DNA of 64,000 bases. Origin: Pseudogracilibacillus sp037072025 (GTDB lineage Bacteria > Bacillota > Bacilli > Bacillales > Amphibacillaceae). The position numbers and the translations under genes are program-made. Position 1 is the first letter of the stretch, and every line of letters begins with the position of its first letter. The notes beneath the pieces are model-generated. The model made no database searches and was not told where the DNA came from. It was given only the letters and a program-made list of their open reading frames with translations. Below, in pieces: positions 53,417 through 62,186 of the stretch. The stretch lies in NCBI RefSeq assembly GCF_037072025.1, contig NZ_JAXHDD010000009.1, positions 45,868 through 109,867 on the forward strand, read 5' to 3'.

Positions 53417-53709
53417 TTAATGTTTAAAGCTTTAACAGCGCTTATAATGTCGAAAGAGACTATTAGAAACATTTAGAGAAGGGCAAGCTGATTGTAGGCA
53501 TGTTAGAAAGGTTTAATTTCAAAGGCGAAATAAATGAATCTGTGAAAAGTAAAAAAACTTAATGAAAAAAATCGTATAATAAAAATAAAGATATAGAAGG
53601 ATAAACGATCCGGTGATCGTACGTTTCATGTAATTTTTAGTAGTTTTTCATCAGGTGTGTGTTTATCTGCTAAAACATATGATTTACTAAAGAACAACGA
53701 ATGTTAATA

Positions 53710-53973
53710 GTGCGTGTTCAAAACTCCCATGTCTAATTAGACACCGCAATGAATGAAAATGGGGGTGTGGCGTTTAATAATTAATTACTTTGTTTATTAT
53801 AGATACTACAGAGCTTGGTGATCGTACATTTCTATGACGAACACTTCTACCAGAGGAAACAACATTTTCGATGATTAGTATTCCTCGCATTAAGGGATGC
53901 CCTGGCGGAGCGTCTAGTGGAAGAAAGTACCCATAATGTCCAGATTTCCATTTTGGTAGTTAATAAGCTCAAG
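53710..53973 (-). repeat. 264-bp repeat, copy B
   Basis: Reverse complement of 32183-32446, same length, differing at scattered single bases. The flanks differ (a terminator-like stem begins 7 bp after its right end), so the 264-bp boundaries are sharp. Confidence 0.85.
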
Positions 53974-53979
53974 ACCAAA

Positions 53980-54010
53980 AAAGCGACCCTTTATTAAGAG
54001 TCGCTTTATA
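53980..54010. terminator. terminator-like hairpin
   Basis: AAAGCGAC (53980-53987) pairs with GTCGCTTT (54000-54007). On the minus strand it follows the decayed gene at 54040; on the plus strand it follows repeat copy B. Confidence 0.6.
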
Positions 54011-54039
54011 CTAAGGTTTTTCTAAACTCCCTTAGCTAT

Positions 54040-54276
54040 TCAGTTTTTATCATCGAATCCATGTTTACCTAAAGCTTCTAAACTCCTACCTCTGCTTTTC
54101 CACCACTTGCTTAATTTATAAAATGCTTTACTTTATTTTTTGGCAAATCCTCGATGCGTTTGTAAAAAATCTTTAAGTGGGGATCACTTTCAATGCGTAT
54201 CGAGTGAACCTCTCCACCTAAATCGAAGACTTTGGTGAAGCTTCCCTTGACTTCCGATCACCTCAACAATACCCAT
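54040..54276 (-). pseudogene. remnant of an unidentified gene
   Basis: On the minus strand the frames give, in sequence, MGIVEVIGSQGK, then after a shift FTKVFDLGGEVHSIRIESDPHL and KIFYKRIEDLPKNKVKHF, then after another shift FYKLSKWWKSRGRSLEALGKHGFDDKN-stop. The pieces overlap smoothly at two frameshifts, as expected of a recently broken coding sequence. I do not recognise the family. Confidence 0.5.
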
Positions 54277-54399
54277 AATTCACGACTCATACAACACACT
54301 ATTCCCTTGCATACGCCTATATAACTGTTTTATCGAGCCTCTAATTCAGCCCCAAAAATAACCTCAAATACGTTCTTTTTAGTGATTAACTTGCAAACT

Positions 54400-55164
54400 T
54401 CAAATTTTCGTTTCGTTTAATTCAAGAAGAATTGGACAATGGTCGCTACCCATTATAGATGGCTCTGTAATAGACTTTTCAACGCTTTCAATGATTTTTT
54501 CGGAGACGATAAAATAATCAATCCGCCACCCAATATTACGTTCCCGCACTGTGCGCATATAAGACCACCATGTATATAACCCTTCCGTATCAGGTTGAAA
54601 GTACCGTAAAGAATCGACAAATCCTGCCTCAATTAAACGGGAAAGTTTTTCTCTTTCTTCTATTGTAAAACCAGAATTACCTTTATTTGCTTTTGCGTTT
54701 CTTATATCAATTGGTTTATGGGCAACATTTAAATCTCCGCATAATATGACTGGCTTTTGTTGTTCAAGCATCAAAATATGACAATATAAATCATCTTCCC
54801 ATTCAAGTCGATGCGAAAGTCGGGCTAAATCGCGTTGAGCATTTGGAGAGTATACATTTACTAAAAAGAAGTCATCAAATTCTAAAGTAATGATTCTACC
54901 TTCGGGGTGTTCATCATATTCACCAAGCCCATACCGAACGGTAATAGGTGTATGTTTAGTGAAAACAGCTGTTCCTGAATATCCTTTTTTACTTGCATAA
55001 TTCCAATACTGTTCATAGCCTTCTAAATTTAAATCTATTTGTCCTTGTTGTAATTTAATTTCTTGTACACAAAAAATATCTGCATTTGTTTCGTTAAAGT
55101 AATCCAAAAAACCTTTTTTTACACAAGCTCGAAGTCCATTAACATTCCATGAGATTAGTTTCAT
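54400..55164 (-). CDS. exoA: exodeoxyribonuclease III / AP endonuclease
   Basis: Base-excision repair nuclease of the ExoA/Xth family, 254 residues. MKLISWNVNGLRAC, FCVQEIKLQ with the metal-binding glutamate, VNVYSPNAQ, LCGDLNVAH with catalytic Asp-Asn, RIDYFIVSE and the C-terminal MGSDHCPILLEL with the catalytic Asp-His. GGGGG lies 8 nt before the ATG. Single gene, transcribed away from the GntR operon. Confidence 0.96.
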   Translation of the reverse strand: MKLISWNVNGLRACVKKGFLDYFNETNADIFCVQEIKLQQGQIDLNLEGYEQYWNYASKKGYSGTAVFTKHTPITVRYGLGEYDEHPEGRIITLEFDDFFLVNVYSPNAQRDLARLSHRLEWEDDLYCHILMLEQQKPVILCGDLNVAHKPIDIRNAKANKGNSGFTIEEREKLSRLIEAGFVDSLRYFQPDTEGLYTWWSYMRTVRERNIGWRIDYFIVSEKIIESVEKSITEPSIMGSDHCPILLELNETKI

Positions 55165-55249
55165 TTAAAAATTCCCCCTTACAATAGAATAAGTATAATA
55201 CGATAGACAAAAACAAGATAATTTTTTTGCTTGAATGATAAAAATTATC

Positions 55250-55308
55250 TTGACAGTTCATCTGTATTACGCGTATAATACAGTCAGTGTATGAGTTAAA
55301 TAATACAC
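55250..55308 (+). promoter_or_regulatory. promoter and operators of the GntR/ABC operon
   Basis: TTGACA (55250-55255), 18 nt, TATAAT (55274-55279). A palindrome CTGTATTA-CGCGTA-TAATACAG (55262-55283) covers the spacer and -10, and a weaker one, GTGTAT-N10-ATACAC (55287-55308), lies downstream. Autorepression by the first gene is the natural reading. Confidence 0.75.
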
Positions 55309-55406
55309 ATGAATTGAATTGGATTGGGTTGGACGTTTTTAAAAATCTGGTGTATTAAGTGGATGATACAAATGTTTCGTAATTTAGTTAGAGTAGGGGT
55401 GGTGAA

Positions 55407-55817
55407 ATGCGTTTAAAATTGGATAGTCGTGCCCCTGTTTATATACAGGTGATTCAATATTTTAAGGAACAAATCGCAAGCGGTTCGCTTGATATGGGTG
55501 AAGAAATTCCATCACGACGGGAATTAGCTAGTGAATTAAAGATTAATCCAAATACGGTACAAAGAGCGTATAAGGAAATGGAGGAAGCGGGTTTGATTTA
55601 TACAGATGGAAATATGCCAAGTAAGATTACGAAGGATGAACATGTAATAAAGAATGTACGGGAAAGTTTACTTAATGAGGCGATACAAAATTTTATTACT
55701 TCTGTTCATACATTGAATATTCCACTAGAAGAACTTATTCCGCTTATAAAAAAGAATTACGAAAAGGGATTACAGGATAGGGGTGAATCACATGATAGAA
55801 GTAAAAGATATACATAA
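55407..55817 (+). CDS. GntR-family regulator (YtrA type)
   Basis: 136 residues: an N-terminal winged helix (IQVIQYFKEQIASGSLDMGEEIPSRRELASELKINPNTVQRAYKEMEEAGLIYTDG) and a short helical C-terminus, as in the YtrA subfamily, which has no ligand domain and typically controls an adjacent ABC transporter. GGGGTGG lies 3 nt upstream of the ATG, with the longer complement at GTAGGGGTGG. It overlaps the ABC ATPase gene by 26 bp. Confidence 0.92.
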   Translation: MRLKLDSRAPVYIQVIQYFKEQIASGSLDMGEEIPSRRELASELKINPNTVQRAYKEMEEAGLIYTDGNMPSKITKDEHVIKNVRESLLNEAIQNFITSVHTLNIPLEELIPLIKKNYEKGLQDRGESHDRSKRYT

Positions 55818-56481
55818 GTCTTTTGGAAGAAAAAAAGTGTTAAAAGGAGTTTCTTTTACCGCACAAAAAGGTGAAATAACTTGCCTCATCGGAGTCAATG
55901 GCGTTGGTAAAACAACTGTTATGAATGCAATCATGAATTTAACTCCAATGAATCGTGGGGAAATTTTAATCGATGGTGAGAAAATTAATAAACGAAGTTA
56001 TGAAAAAATTACATTTATACCAGATACCATTACGATGCTTCCAACGATGCGAATTCAAGATGCATTTGAATTCATGAATGATTATTATAATTCTTGGAAT
56101 CAAGAAAGAGCCGAGGAGTTACTGAATTTTTTCCGGTTACAGAAAAGTGATCGAATTGCAGAGTTATCGAAAGGTAATAAAGCTAAAGCTAATTTGCTTT
56201 TAGGACTGGCTTTGGATGTTGATTATGTATTAATGGATGAACCTTTTTCCGGTATTGATATTTTCAGTCGCGAACAAATTGCCAATGTATTTACCTCTCA
56301 TTTAATTGAAGACCGTGGTGTTATAATCACTACTCATGAAATAACTGATATTGAGCATTTAATTGATAAAGTTGTGTTACTAGATAATGGTATTGTTGTA
56401 AAGGAATTTAATGCCGAGGAAGTTCGTGAGGAACAAGGTAAATCTATTGTAGATGTCATGAGGGAGGTTTTTCGAATATGA
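55792..56481 (+). CDS. ABC transporter ATPase (YtrB type)
   Basis: 229 residues from the ATG at 55792 (AGGGGTG 6 nt upstream; GTG 55783 is inside that site). Walker A GVNGVGKTT, Walker B YVLMDEPFSGID and H-loop ITTHE are present. The signature region LSKGNKAKANLLLGLAL is the relaxed form common in antibiotic- or envelope-stress exporters with YtrA regulators. Partner of the next membrane protein. Confidence 0.92.
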   Translation: MIEVKDIHKSFGRKKVLKGVSFTAQKGEITCLIGVNGVGKTTVMNAIMNLTPMNRGEILIDGEKINKRSYEKITFIPDTITMLPTMRIQDAFEFMNDYYNSWNQERAEELLNFFRLQKSDRIAELSKGNKAKANLLLGLALDVDYVLMDEPFSGIDIFSREQIANVFTSHLIEDRGVIITTHEITDIEHLIDKVVLLDNGIVVKEFNAEEVREEQGKSIVDVMREVFRI

Positions 56482-57308
56482 AAAATTTCTTTAAGTTATT
56501 AAATTTTGAATTGAATCGATTTATGAAATTGTTTATTATATTACTCGTAACAATTGCTGTCATTCAAATAATAGGTACGATCATTCTTGCTAGATCATAT
56601 ATGATGCAAGCGAATCAAGCAGTCCTTCAGGGAGGAATGTCGCAGCAAGAATTTATCGACATGTATTCCCCTTTTAGCATGATACATGTCATTTATTCTT
56701 TATGGTTTATGGGACCGATAGCAATAGGTGTTGCGGCATTAATGTTTTATGTATTTTTTATATGGTACCGTGATTGGTTTGCCAGAAATACATTTATTTA
56801 CCGATTATTAATGCTTCCGACATCAAGAATGAATATATTTTTTTCAAAAGCAACAACTATAATGTTAACTGTACTAGCTATGGTCGCTTACCAAGTCATT
56901 TTGTTGAATATAGAGAAGACTATTGTTAAATGGTTAGTTCCGAAGGTGTATAGGCAAGATCTTAGAGTTGTCGATCTTACTGTAGGTTCAGAGTATTTAT
57001 CAAAAGTGCTTCCGCAAGGTATTGTTGAGTTTTTAATTGCTTACGGATTAGGACTTGGGTTTATTGTAGTTATATTTACTGTAATTTTATTTGAGAGAAG
57101 TTATCGAATCAAAGGAATTATTTTTGGATTACTATATGCATTTATTGCCTTTGTCTTATTTGTATTACCGCTCTCTCTGCAATTATTTGGTTGTATCTAT
57201 TTGTATCCAATGGAAACTTTAATTGTACAAATTGTCATGTGGATTATTATTGTTGGTGCTTCCTTAATATTAAGCAGATATTTATTGAAAAATAAAGTGA
57301 CAGTGTAA
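56478..57308 (+). CDS. ABC transporter permease subunit
   Basis: 276-residue membrane protein with about six hydrophobic spans (near residues 18-38, 72-97, 118-138, 180-205, 212-232 and 245-265). Overlaps the ATPase stop by 4 bp (ATGA). No sequence motif identifies the substrate; context with a YtrA-like regulator suggests an exporter or envelope-stress response transporter. Confidence 0.8.
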   Translation: MKNFFKLLNFELNRFMKLFIILLVTIAVIQIIGTIILARSYMMQANQAVLQGGMSQQEFIDMYSPFSMIHVIYSLWFMGPIAIGVAALMFYVFFIWYRDWFARNTFIYRLLMLPTSRMNIFFSKATTIMLTVLAMVAYQVILLNIEKTIVKWLVPKVYRQDLRVVDLTVGSEYLSKVLPQGIVEFLIAYGLGLGFIVVIFTVILFERSYRIKGIIFGLLYAFIAFVLFVLPLSLQLFGCIYLYPMETLIVQIVMWIIIVGASLILSRYLLKNKVTV

Positions 57309-57319
57309 GGAGGGAAGAC

Positions 57320-58555
57320 ATGAGAAAGTATTGGAAATCAATCTTTTTAATTACATTTATTGTTGTGGTGGTTGGCATTTTCTATATTAAGGCAGATACA
57401 GTTTCGAATAGTTTTGCTCAATTTAAATTTGAAAAGAAAGAAGGAAATGATGCGGCGGTCGAAGAACTGGTAGTTAATGGAGATATGCTTAACGGTATGT
57501 TTAGTTATGAGCCGTTTCGAATTGATAATCAAGGAACAACTTATTTGCGGGATGAATCATTTATTAAACGGTTGAGTGGAGTCTACCCGGATATGTATAT
57601 TGAACGATTACAAAAGGAACATCGGAAATTCATGCGTGGGAAGGTTGAGGAGCCCAAAAGTTACTATGAAGATGAAAATGTTTTAGCATATGGGGCTACT
57701 CCTTATGAATTTTGGACGGCTGATAATTTTAAATTTGACATTGCCGTTTTAGACAAAAAGACAAATGATACAGTTTCATTTTCGTTACCAATACCAAACA
57801 GAGCTGATTATTGGTATGTGGAACCATATGGTGTCCTACTAGATGGTAAAGAATTATCTATCATTACTGTAAATGAAGCAACGAATAATGCTATGGTAGA
57901 AAGTGTATCTGCACAAGCACATATTTATACATTTGATATAGAGAAAGAGCAGCTTATAAACGAAGAAATAATTGGTTCATTAGATTATACAGATGATAGT
58001 GAAGGATATAGTGATTACAGTATCTTTAAAGATGGAGATTCTGTAATTATAGCTGGGCTTAATATAACACCAGTAGAATATGATGAAGAACTAGAATATG
58101 ATGAAGAACCAGAATATTATGAAGAAGTTGGCGAGTTAACTAAATTATATATATATAATATTAAAAATAAGGATGTTGAGGAAATTTCGATTTCAGAAAA
58201 AGAAGATATTGGAATTCCGATTTCAAAAGATGGGGATCAACTTTATTTTGCAAATGTGAAAAATAATCAACTTTCCCTATCTACTTTAAATACCAAAACA
58301 AAAAAGGTTACTGATACGTTAGAAATAGATGATATCAAATCGTATATGTCAATAGATGAGATTCAGCAAGCTGAAGTGAAAAATGGCAAATGGTATTTCG
58401 TGCCGTCAACGCAAAATATTGAGGGTTTTACTCCGATTATAGTCGTAGATTTAAGCAGTTTATCGCTTGATTATATTGGCCAGATTGTCAACACGAAACC
58501 GCCTGAAAATAATGAAACGAGTGAAATATATTTCAATTTTCTTGAATTAAAATAA
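57320..58555 (+). CDS. membrane-anchored protein of unknown function
   Basis: 411 residues. A single N-terminal hydrophobic segment (about residues 8-24, uncleaved anchor or signal) is followed by an extracellular beta-rich region with repeated strands suggestive of a propeller. There is an acidic insert with repeated EYDEE/EYYEE units near residue 265. It lies 11 bp after the permease with AAGGAGGG upstream, so it is the last gene of the GntR/ABC operon and may be an accessory component. No family recognised. Confidence 0.7.
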   Translation: MRKYWKSIFLITFIVVVVGIFYIKADTVSNSFAQFKFEKKEGNDAAVEELVVNGDMLNGMFSYEPFRIDNQGTTYLRDESFIKRLSGVYPDMYIERLQKEHRKFMRGKVEEPKSYYEDENVLAYGATPYEFWTADNFKFDIAVLDKKTNDTVSFSLPIPNRADYWYVEPYGVLLDGKELSIITVNEATNNAMVESVSAQAHIYTFDIEKEQLINEEIIGSLDYTDDSEGYSDYSIFKDGDSVIIAGLNITPVEYDEELEYDEEPEYYEEVGELTKLYIYNIKNKDVEEISISEKEDIGIPISKDGDQLYFANVKNNQLSLSTLNTKTKKVTDTLEIDDIKSYMSIDEIQQAEVKNGKWYFVPSTQNIEGFTPIIVVDLSSLSLDYIGQIVNTKPPENNETSEIYFNFLELK

Positions 58556-58560
58556 TGATA

Positions 58561-58600
58561 AATCTGGTCAGCTAGAAATCAGTTGGCCAGATTATTATAT
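58561..58600. terminator. bidirectional terminator
   Basis: AATCTGGTCAGCT (58561-58573) pairs with AGTTGGCCAGATT (58581-58593), between convergent genes. Confidence 0.75.
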
Positions 58601-58914
58601 ATCCGGGTAATTTTATTCTGTAGTAATTCAGTTTGCACAAAACGAGCTTCTCTAATATATTCTTTTCCATTTACAAAAAGAAGTAGTACAGGAGCTGTAA
58701 AAACAGTAAAGCGTCCCGCAATTTCTGTAATTTTACTAGCATCTACTTTGTAAGCAGCTATTTTAGGAAAGCTAGCTAATATCCTTTCGATTTGGGGTTG
58801 TAATCCATGACAAACACTGCAATTTGGCATTGTTATGTACAGAAATGCTAATTGGTTGTTTGAAATTAAATTTTCTATATCTTCTAATGAAGTTAGTTCT
58901 TTAAACGTGTTCAT
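58579..58914 (-). CDS. thioredoxin-like protein
   Basis: 111 residues with a thioredoxin fold: LAFLYITMPNCSVCHGLQPQIE carries a CSVC redox motif instead of CGPC, then YKVDASKITEIAGRFTVFTAPVLLLFVNG with the cis-proline at TAP. No signal peptide, so cytoplasmic. Resembles the YusE/YdbP group. AAGGAG upstream of the ATG. Exact role unknown. Confidence 0.85.
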   Translation of the reverse strand: MNTFKELTSLEDIENLISNNQLAFLYITMPNCSVCHGLQPQIERILASFPKIAAYKVDASKITEIAGRFTVFTAPVLLLFVNGKEYIREARFVQTELLQNKITRIYNNLAN

Positions 58915-58993
58915 AGGGACTCCTTATTTGATATATTATACTTAGCATACATATTTTTGATGTAAAATACTCGTGTTTTGTTTTACCTAAACA

Positions 58994-59024
58994 AAAAACT
59001 GCGCTGAAAGATGCGCAGTTTTTA
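58994..59024 (-). terminator. terminator after the CotY-like gene
   Basis: AAAAACTGCGC (58994-59004) pairs with GCGCAGTTTTT (59013-59023); on the minus strand a TTTTTTG run follows. Confidence 0.85.
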
Positions 59025-59028
59025 AAAT

Positions 59029-59607
59029 CTATGCTCGCACTGGTGTAATTGGGTCTAGGCAAGTAATTCCGCAGAAGCAGTTTAAGTCTACAGTGATGCA
59101 CAGGCCAGTTTCGCGGAAGTTTTCGATTCTTCTACTTCCGAATTGATCGCAGAAAGAACCTTTTGGATGATGATCATGATGTCCAATCTCTTCTATTTGT
59201 TCTCCCTCATGTTTATGACTTCCGCCACCTCTTCTGCCGCTAACAGGTAATAAGAGTTCAAGTCTTACACAATTATTTGAACCTCTAACAAATCCTTTAA
59301 CTTTAAAGACAGGTGATTCTAGGCATTCAAAATGACTACGTCTGGAACCATCTCTGTTTCTACTGACAAAACCAGAACCGACAAAAGGTTTACAGTTTTC
59401 TTTACAGAATAACATGATAGGGATTGTAGTATATCTAGAAGGTCTCTTCTCCCGGCAAGGGGATAGTAAATCTTCAATTGATTGCTCGCAGCTAGTTACA
59501 CATCCTCTTGTTCCCTCTTCAGCAGCTTCAAGCTGTGCATTTACAATCCGTTTAACGATATCCCTAATACAGCCATCGCTTTCATAGCCAGTATTGTGAC
59601 AACCCAT
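59029..59607 (-). CDS. CotY/CotZ/ExsY-family spore crust/exosporium protein
   Basis: 192 residues, cysteine-rich (13 Cys). CIRDIVKRIVNAQLEA at the N-terminus, IPIMLFCKENCKPFVGSGF, FECLESPVFKVKGFVRGSNNCVRLELLLPV and the C-terminal TGLCITVDLNCFCGITCLDP are hallmarks of CotY/CotZ/ExsY, which self-assemble into disulfide-linked outer spore layers. A histidine-rich stretch (HKHEGEQIEEIGHHDHH) is inserted before the C-terminal domain. A good sigma-K promoter lies upstream. Confidence 0.92.
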   Translation of the reverse strand: MGCHNTGYESDGCIRDIVKRIVNAQLEAAEEGTRGCVTSCEQSIEDLLSPCREKRPSRYTTIPIMLFCKENCKPFVGSGFVSRNRDGSRRSHFECLESPVFKVKGFVRGSNNCVRLELLLPVSGRRGGGSHKHEGEQIEEIGHHDHHPKGSFCDQFGSRRIENFRETGLCITVDLNCFCGITCLDPITPVRA

Positions 59608-59648
59608 TATAAAACAACTCCTTTATGATGTTTTTCTTATTACACTAA

Positions 59649-59676
59649 TACTATATGTGGGTAGCCGTTTATAGGT
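59649..59676 (-). promoter_or_regulatory. sigma-K type promoter of the CotY-like gene
   Basis: Minus strand: AC, 17 nt, CATATAGTA, an exact match to the late mother-cell consensus AC-N16/17-CATANNNTA, about 42 bp before the start codon. Confidence 0.65.
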
Positions 59677-59834
59677 TGTTTGATCGTCTATTTTTGGTAA
59701 AAATGAGTGAACTATCACGGAAATACAAGAAATTGTGCGGCTATCTTAGTGTAAATATCGCTACCATTTTTCTCGCATCAAATATAATGATACTATCTAG
59801 CCAAGTCTTGGAAAGATAATTCCCAACCCATGTT

Positions 59835-59862
59835 GAAAAGCCAGCTGATCACTGGCTTTTTT
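59835..59862. terminator. orphan terminator-like hairpin
   Basis: AAAAGCCAG (59835-59843) pairs with CTGGCTTTT (59851-59859) with further T residues. No gene ends here on either strand. The rest of the 540-bp gap (59608-60148) shows only the CotY promoter and AT-rich DNA. Confidence 0.65.
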
Positions 59863-60148
59863 TATGTAAAGCGAGACGTTTCTCATATTAAGATAACATT
59901 TCCGGGCAAAGATTTGTCTGTTTTTAGATTTACCTTTTGTTTGAATCAATGAATAATTTAAACAAAATATTGAAATATGTGGCATAATGTGCTAAGTTTT
60001 ATAACAACTGGATAAGTCTTAGATTCTTAAGAATGAACTCTTCAAGATAATATTAATATGTTGTCTACTCGAACTACTGTTAACGTAAGCTTTTACTTTT
60101 AACCGGTTCCCAATATAAATAATATAGTGAACAATGGGGGATAAAGGA

Positions 60149-61165
60149 ATGACAGATACAATTTTAAATATAAATGAGTTGCACACGCATTTTTTTACAG
60201 ATGATGGAGAAATACCAGCCGTCGATGGTGTTAGTTTACATATCAATAAAGGTGAAATTGTCGGCATTGTTGGAGAGTCTGGCTGTGGTAAAAGTGTTAC
60301 TTCTTTATCAATTATGCAATTGGTACCTGATCCTCCTGGTAAGATTGTAAGCGGTGACATTGACTTTAAAGGAGAAAATTTAGTAAACGTAAACAACAAA
60401 AGAATGAAAAAAATCCGTGGGAAAGAAATAGCAATGATTTTTCAGGAACCGATGACTTCACTTAATCCGCTTTTCACTATCGGAAATCAATTAAGAGAGT
60501 CGATTCGAATTCATGAGAAAATAAATAAGCAAGATGCACATCAAAAATCTATTAATCTATTAAAATTAGTTGGTTTACCAAGGGCTGAAGAAGTAATAAA
60601 TGAGTACCCACATCAATTGTCCGGAGGGATGAGACAACGGGTTATGATTGCGATGGCTATGGCCTGTGAACCCGAGTTGCTCATTGCGGATGAACCGACA
60701 ACTGCCTTAGATGTTACGATTCAAGCGCAAATATTAGATTTAATGCGTAAGTTAAATGCAGATAAAAATACCGCAATCCTATTAATTACTCACGATCTCG
60801 GTGTTGTCGCAGAAATGTGTGACCGGGTTATCGTCATGTATGCCGGTCAAGTAGTTGAAGAAGGAACGGTAAGGGATGTGCTGAAAAATCCTGAACATCC
60901 TTATACAAAAGGCCTTATCCGATCATTACCACGGTTGGATGAAAAAAATCAAAAACTATATTCTATAAAAGGGACTGTTCCTAGACCGAAAATGGGGAGA
61001 ACTGGGTGTCGTTTTGCCCCTAGATGTGAATTTGTATTCAGTAAATGTGTGAAAGAAAATCCGGAATTATATCCATTAGATAATAACCGCCTAAGTAGGT
61101 GTTTTTTACACGAAGAGCTAAAAGGAGAGAAAACTAAAAATGGCCAAGCCACTATTGGAAGTTAG
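60149..61165 (+). CDS. oligopeptide/dipeptide ABC transporter ATPase (DppD/OppD type)
   Basis: 338 residues. Walker A GESGCGKSV, signature LSGGMRQRVMIAMAM, Walker B LLIADEPTTALDVT, H-loop LITHDLG, then the OppD/F C-terminal extension with HPYTKGLIRSLPRLD and cysteines (CRFAPRCEF...KC) of the type that bind an Fe-S cluster in some peptide importers. The start was set at the ATG at 60149; the ATG at 60134 is part of the GGGGGATAAAGGA ribosome binding region. Overlaps the next gene by 26 bp. Confidence 0.93.
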   Translation: MTDTILNINELHTHFFTDDGEIPAVDGVSLHINKGEIVGIVGESGCGKSVTSLSIMQLVPDPPGKIVSGDIDFKGENLVNVNNKRMKKIRGKEIAMIFQEPMTSLNPLFTIGNQLRESIRIHEKINKQDAHQKSINLLKLVGLPRAEEVINEYPHQLSGGMRQRVMIAMAMACEPELLIADEPTTALDVTIQAQILDLMRKLNADKNTAILLITHDLGVVAEMCDRVIVMYAGQVVEEGTVRDVLKNPEHPYTKGLIRSLPRLDEKNQKLYSIKGTVPRPKMGRTGCRFAPRCEFVFSKCVKENPELYPLDNNRLSRCFLHEELKGEKTKNGQATIGS

Positions 61166-62108
61166 CGGGTTAAAAAAACACTTCGATATTAAAGGCGGAG
61201 TATTGGGAAGAACAATAGGAAAAGTAAAAGCAGTAAATGATATTTCTTTTACCGTCATGGAAGGTGAAATACTAGGAATTGTCGGCGAATCTGGCTGCGG
61301 AAAGTCAACCACTGGAAAAGCAATTTTACGTCTAATAGAACCGACGGAAGGTACGGTTAAGTTTGAAGATCATGATATTACGAAATTAAGTGATGAGGAA
61401 ATGCGTAAATTAAGGCGGGATATGCAAATGATCTTCCAAGATCCTTACGCATCGCTTAATCCAAGGCATACAGTAGAGAAAATTATTTCAGAACCTTTAT
61501 TAGTACACGGATTAAAGTCTGATGAAAAGCGTAAAGAAAGAGTCCATGAATTGTTAGAAGTTGTAGGGCTTAGTTCGTATCATGCCTACCGTTATCCACA
61601 TCAATTTAGTGGTGGACAAAGACAGCGAATAGGAATTGCAAGAGCTTTGGCAAATAATCCGAAACTTATTATCTGTGATGAGCCTGTATCGGCATTGGAT
61701 GTTTCTGTTCAGTCTCAAATATTAAATTTAATGAATGAACTTCGAGATAATTTTAATTTAACCTACATATTTATTGCCCATGACCTAAGTGTGGTTAAGC
61801 ATATAAGTGATAGAGTTGGTGTTATGTACCTCGGAAATTTGGTGGAATTAACTGATAAAGAAAAGCTTTATGAAGATCCGAAACACCCATATACACAGGC
61901 ATTATTGTCTGCAGTACCCTCACTTGATCCTGACATTAAAAAAGAGAGGATCATTCTTGAAGGAGATGTACCTAATCCGGCAAATCCACCAAAAGGCTGT
62001 GTATTCCATACACGATGTCCGAAAGCAATGGATATTTGTAAAATAGAAAAACCGGTTTTTGCTGAAGTGGAAGATCATCATTTTGTAGCTTGTCATTTAT
62101 ATGACTGA
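61140..62108 (+). CDS. oligopeptide/dipeptide ABC transporter ATPase (OppF/DppF type)
   Basis: 322 residues. Walker A GESGCGKSTTGK, Q-loop MIFQDPYASLNPRHTV, signature FSGGQRQRIGIARAL, Walker B LIICDEPVSALDVS and a C-terminal CVFHTRCPKAMDICK cysteine cluster. Heterodimer partner of the preceding ATPase. AAGGAG lies 12 nt before the ATG. Confidence 0.93.
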   Translation: MAKPLLEVSGLKKHFDIKGGVLGRTIGKVKAVNDISFTVMEGEILGIVGESGCGKSTTGKAILRLIEPTEGTVKFEDHDITKLSDEEMRKLRRDMQMIFQDPYASLNPRHTVEKIISEPLLVHGLKSDEKRKERVHELLEVVGLSSYHAYRYPHQFSGGQRQRIGIARALANNPKLIICDEPVSALDVSVQSQILNLMNELRDNFNLTYIFIAHDLSVVKHISDRVGVMYLGNLVELTDKEKLYEDPKHPYTQALLSAVPSLDPDIKKERIILEGDVPNPANPPKGCVFHTRCPKAMDICKIEKPVFAEVEDHHFVACHLYD

Positions 62109-62186
62109 GCAAGGAATGATTTATCTTATATAGCAAATGCCAATTAGGAAAAGGCATTTGCAAAAATCTAAAAAGGGGGAAAATCA

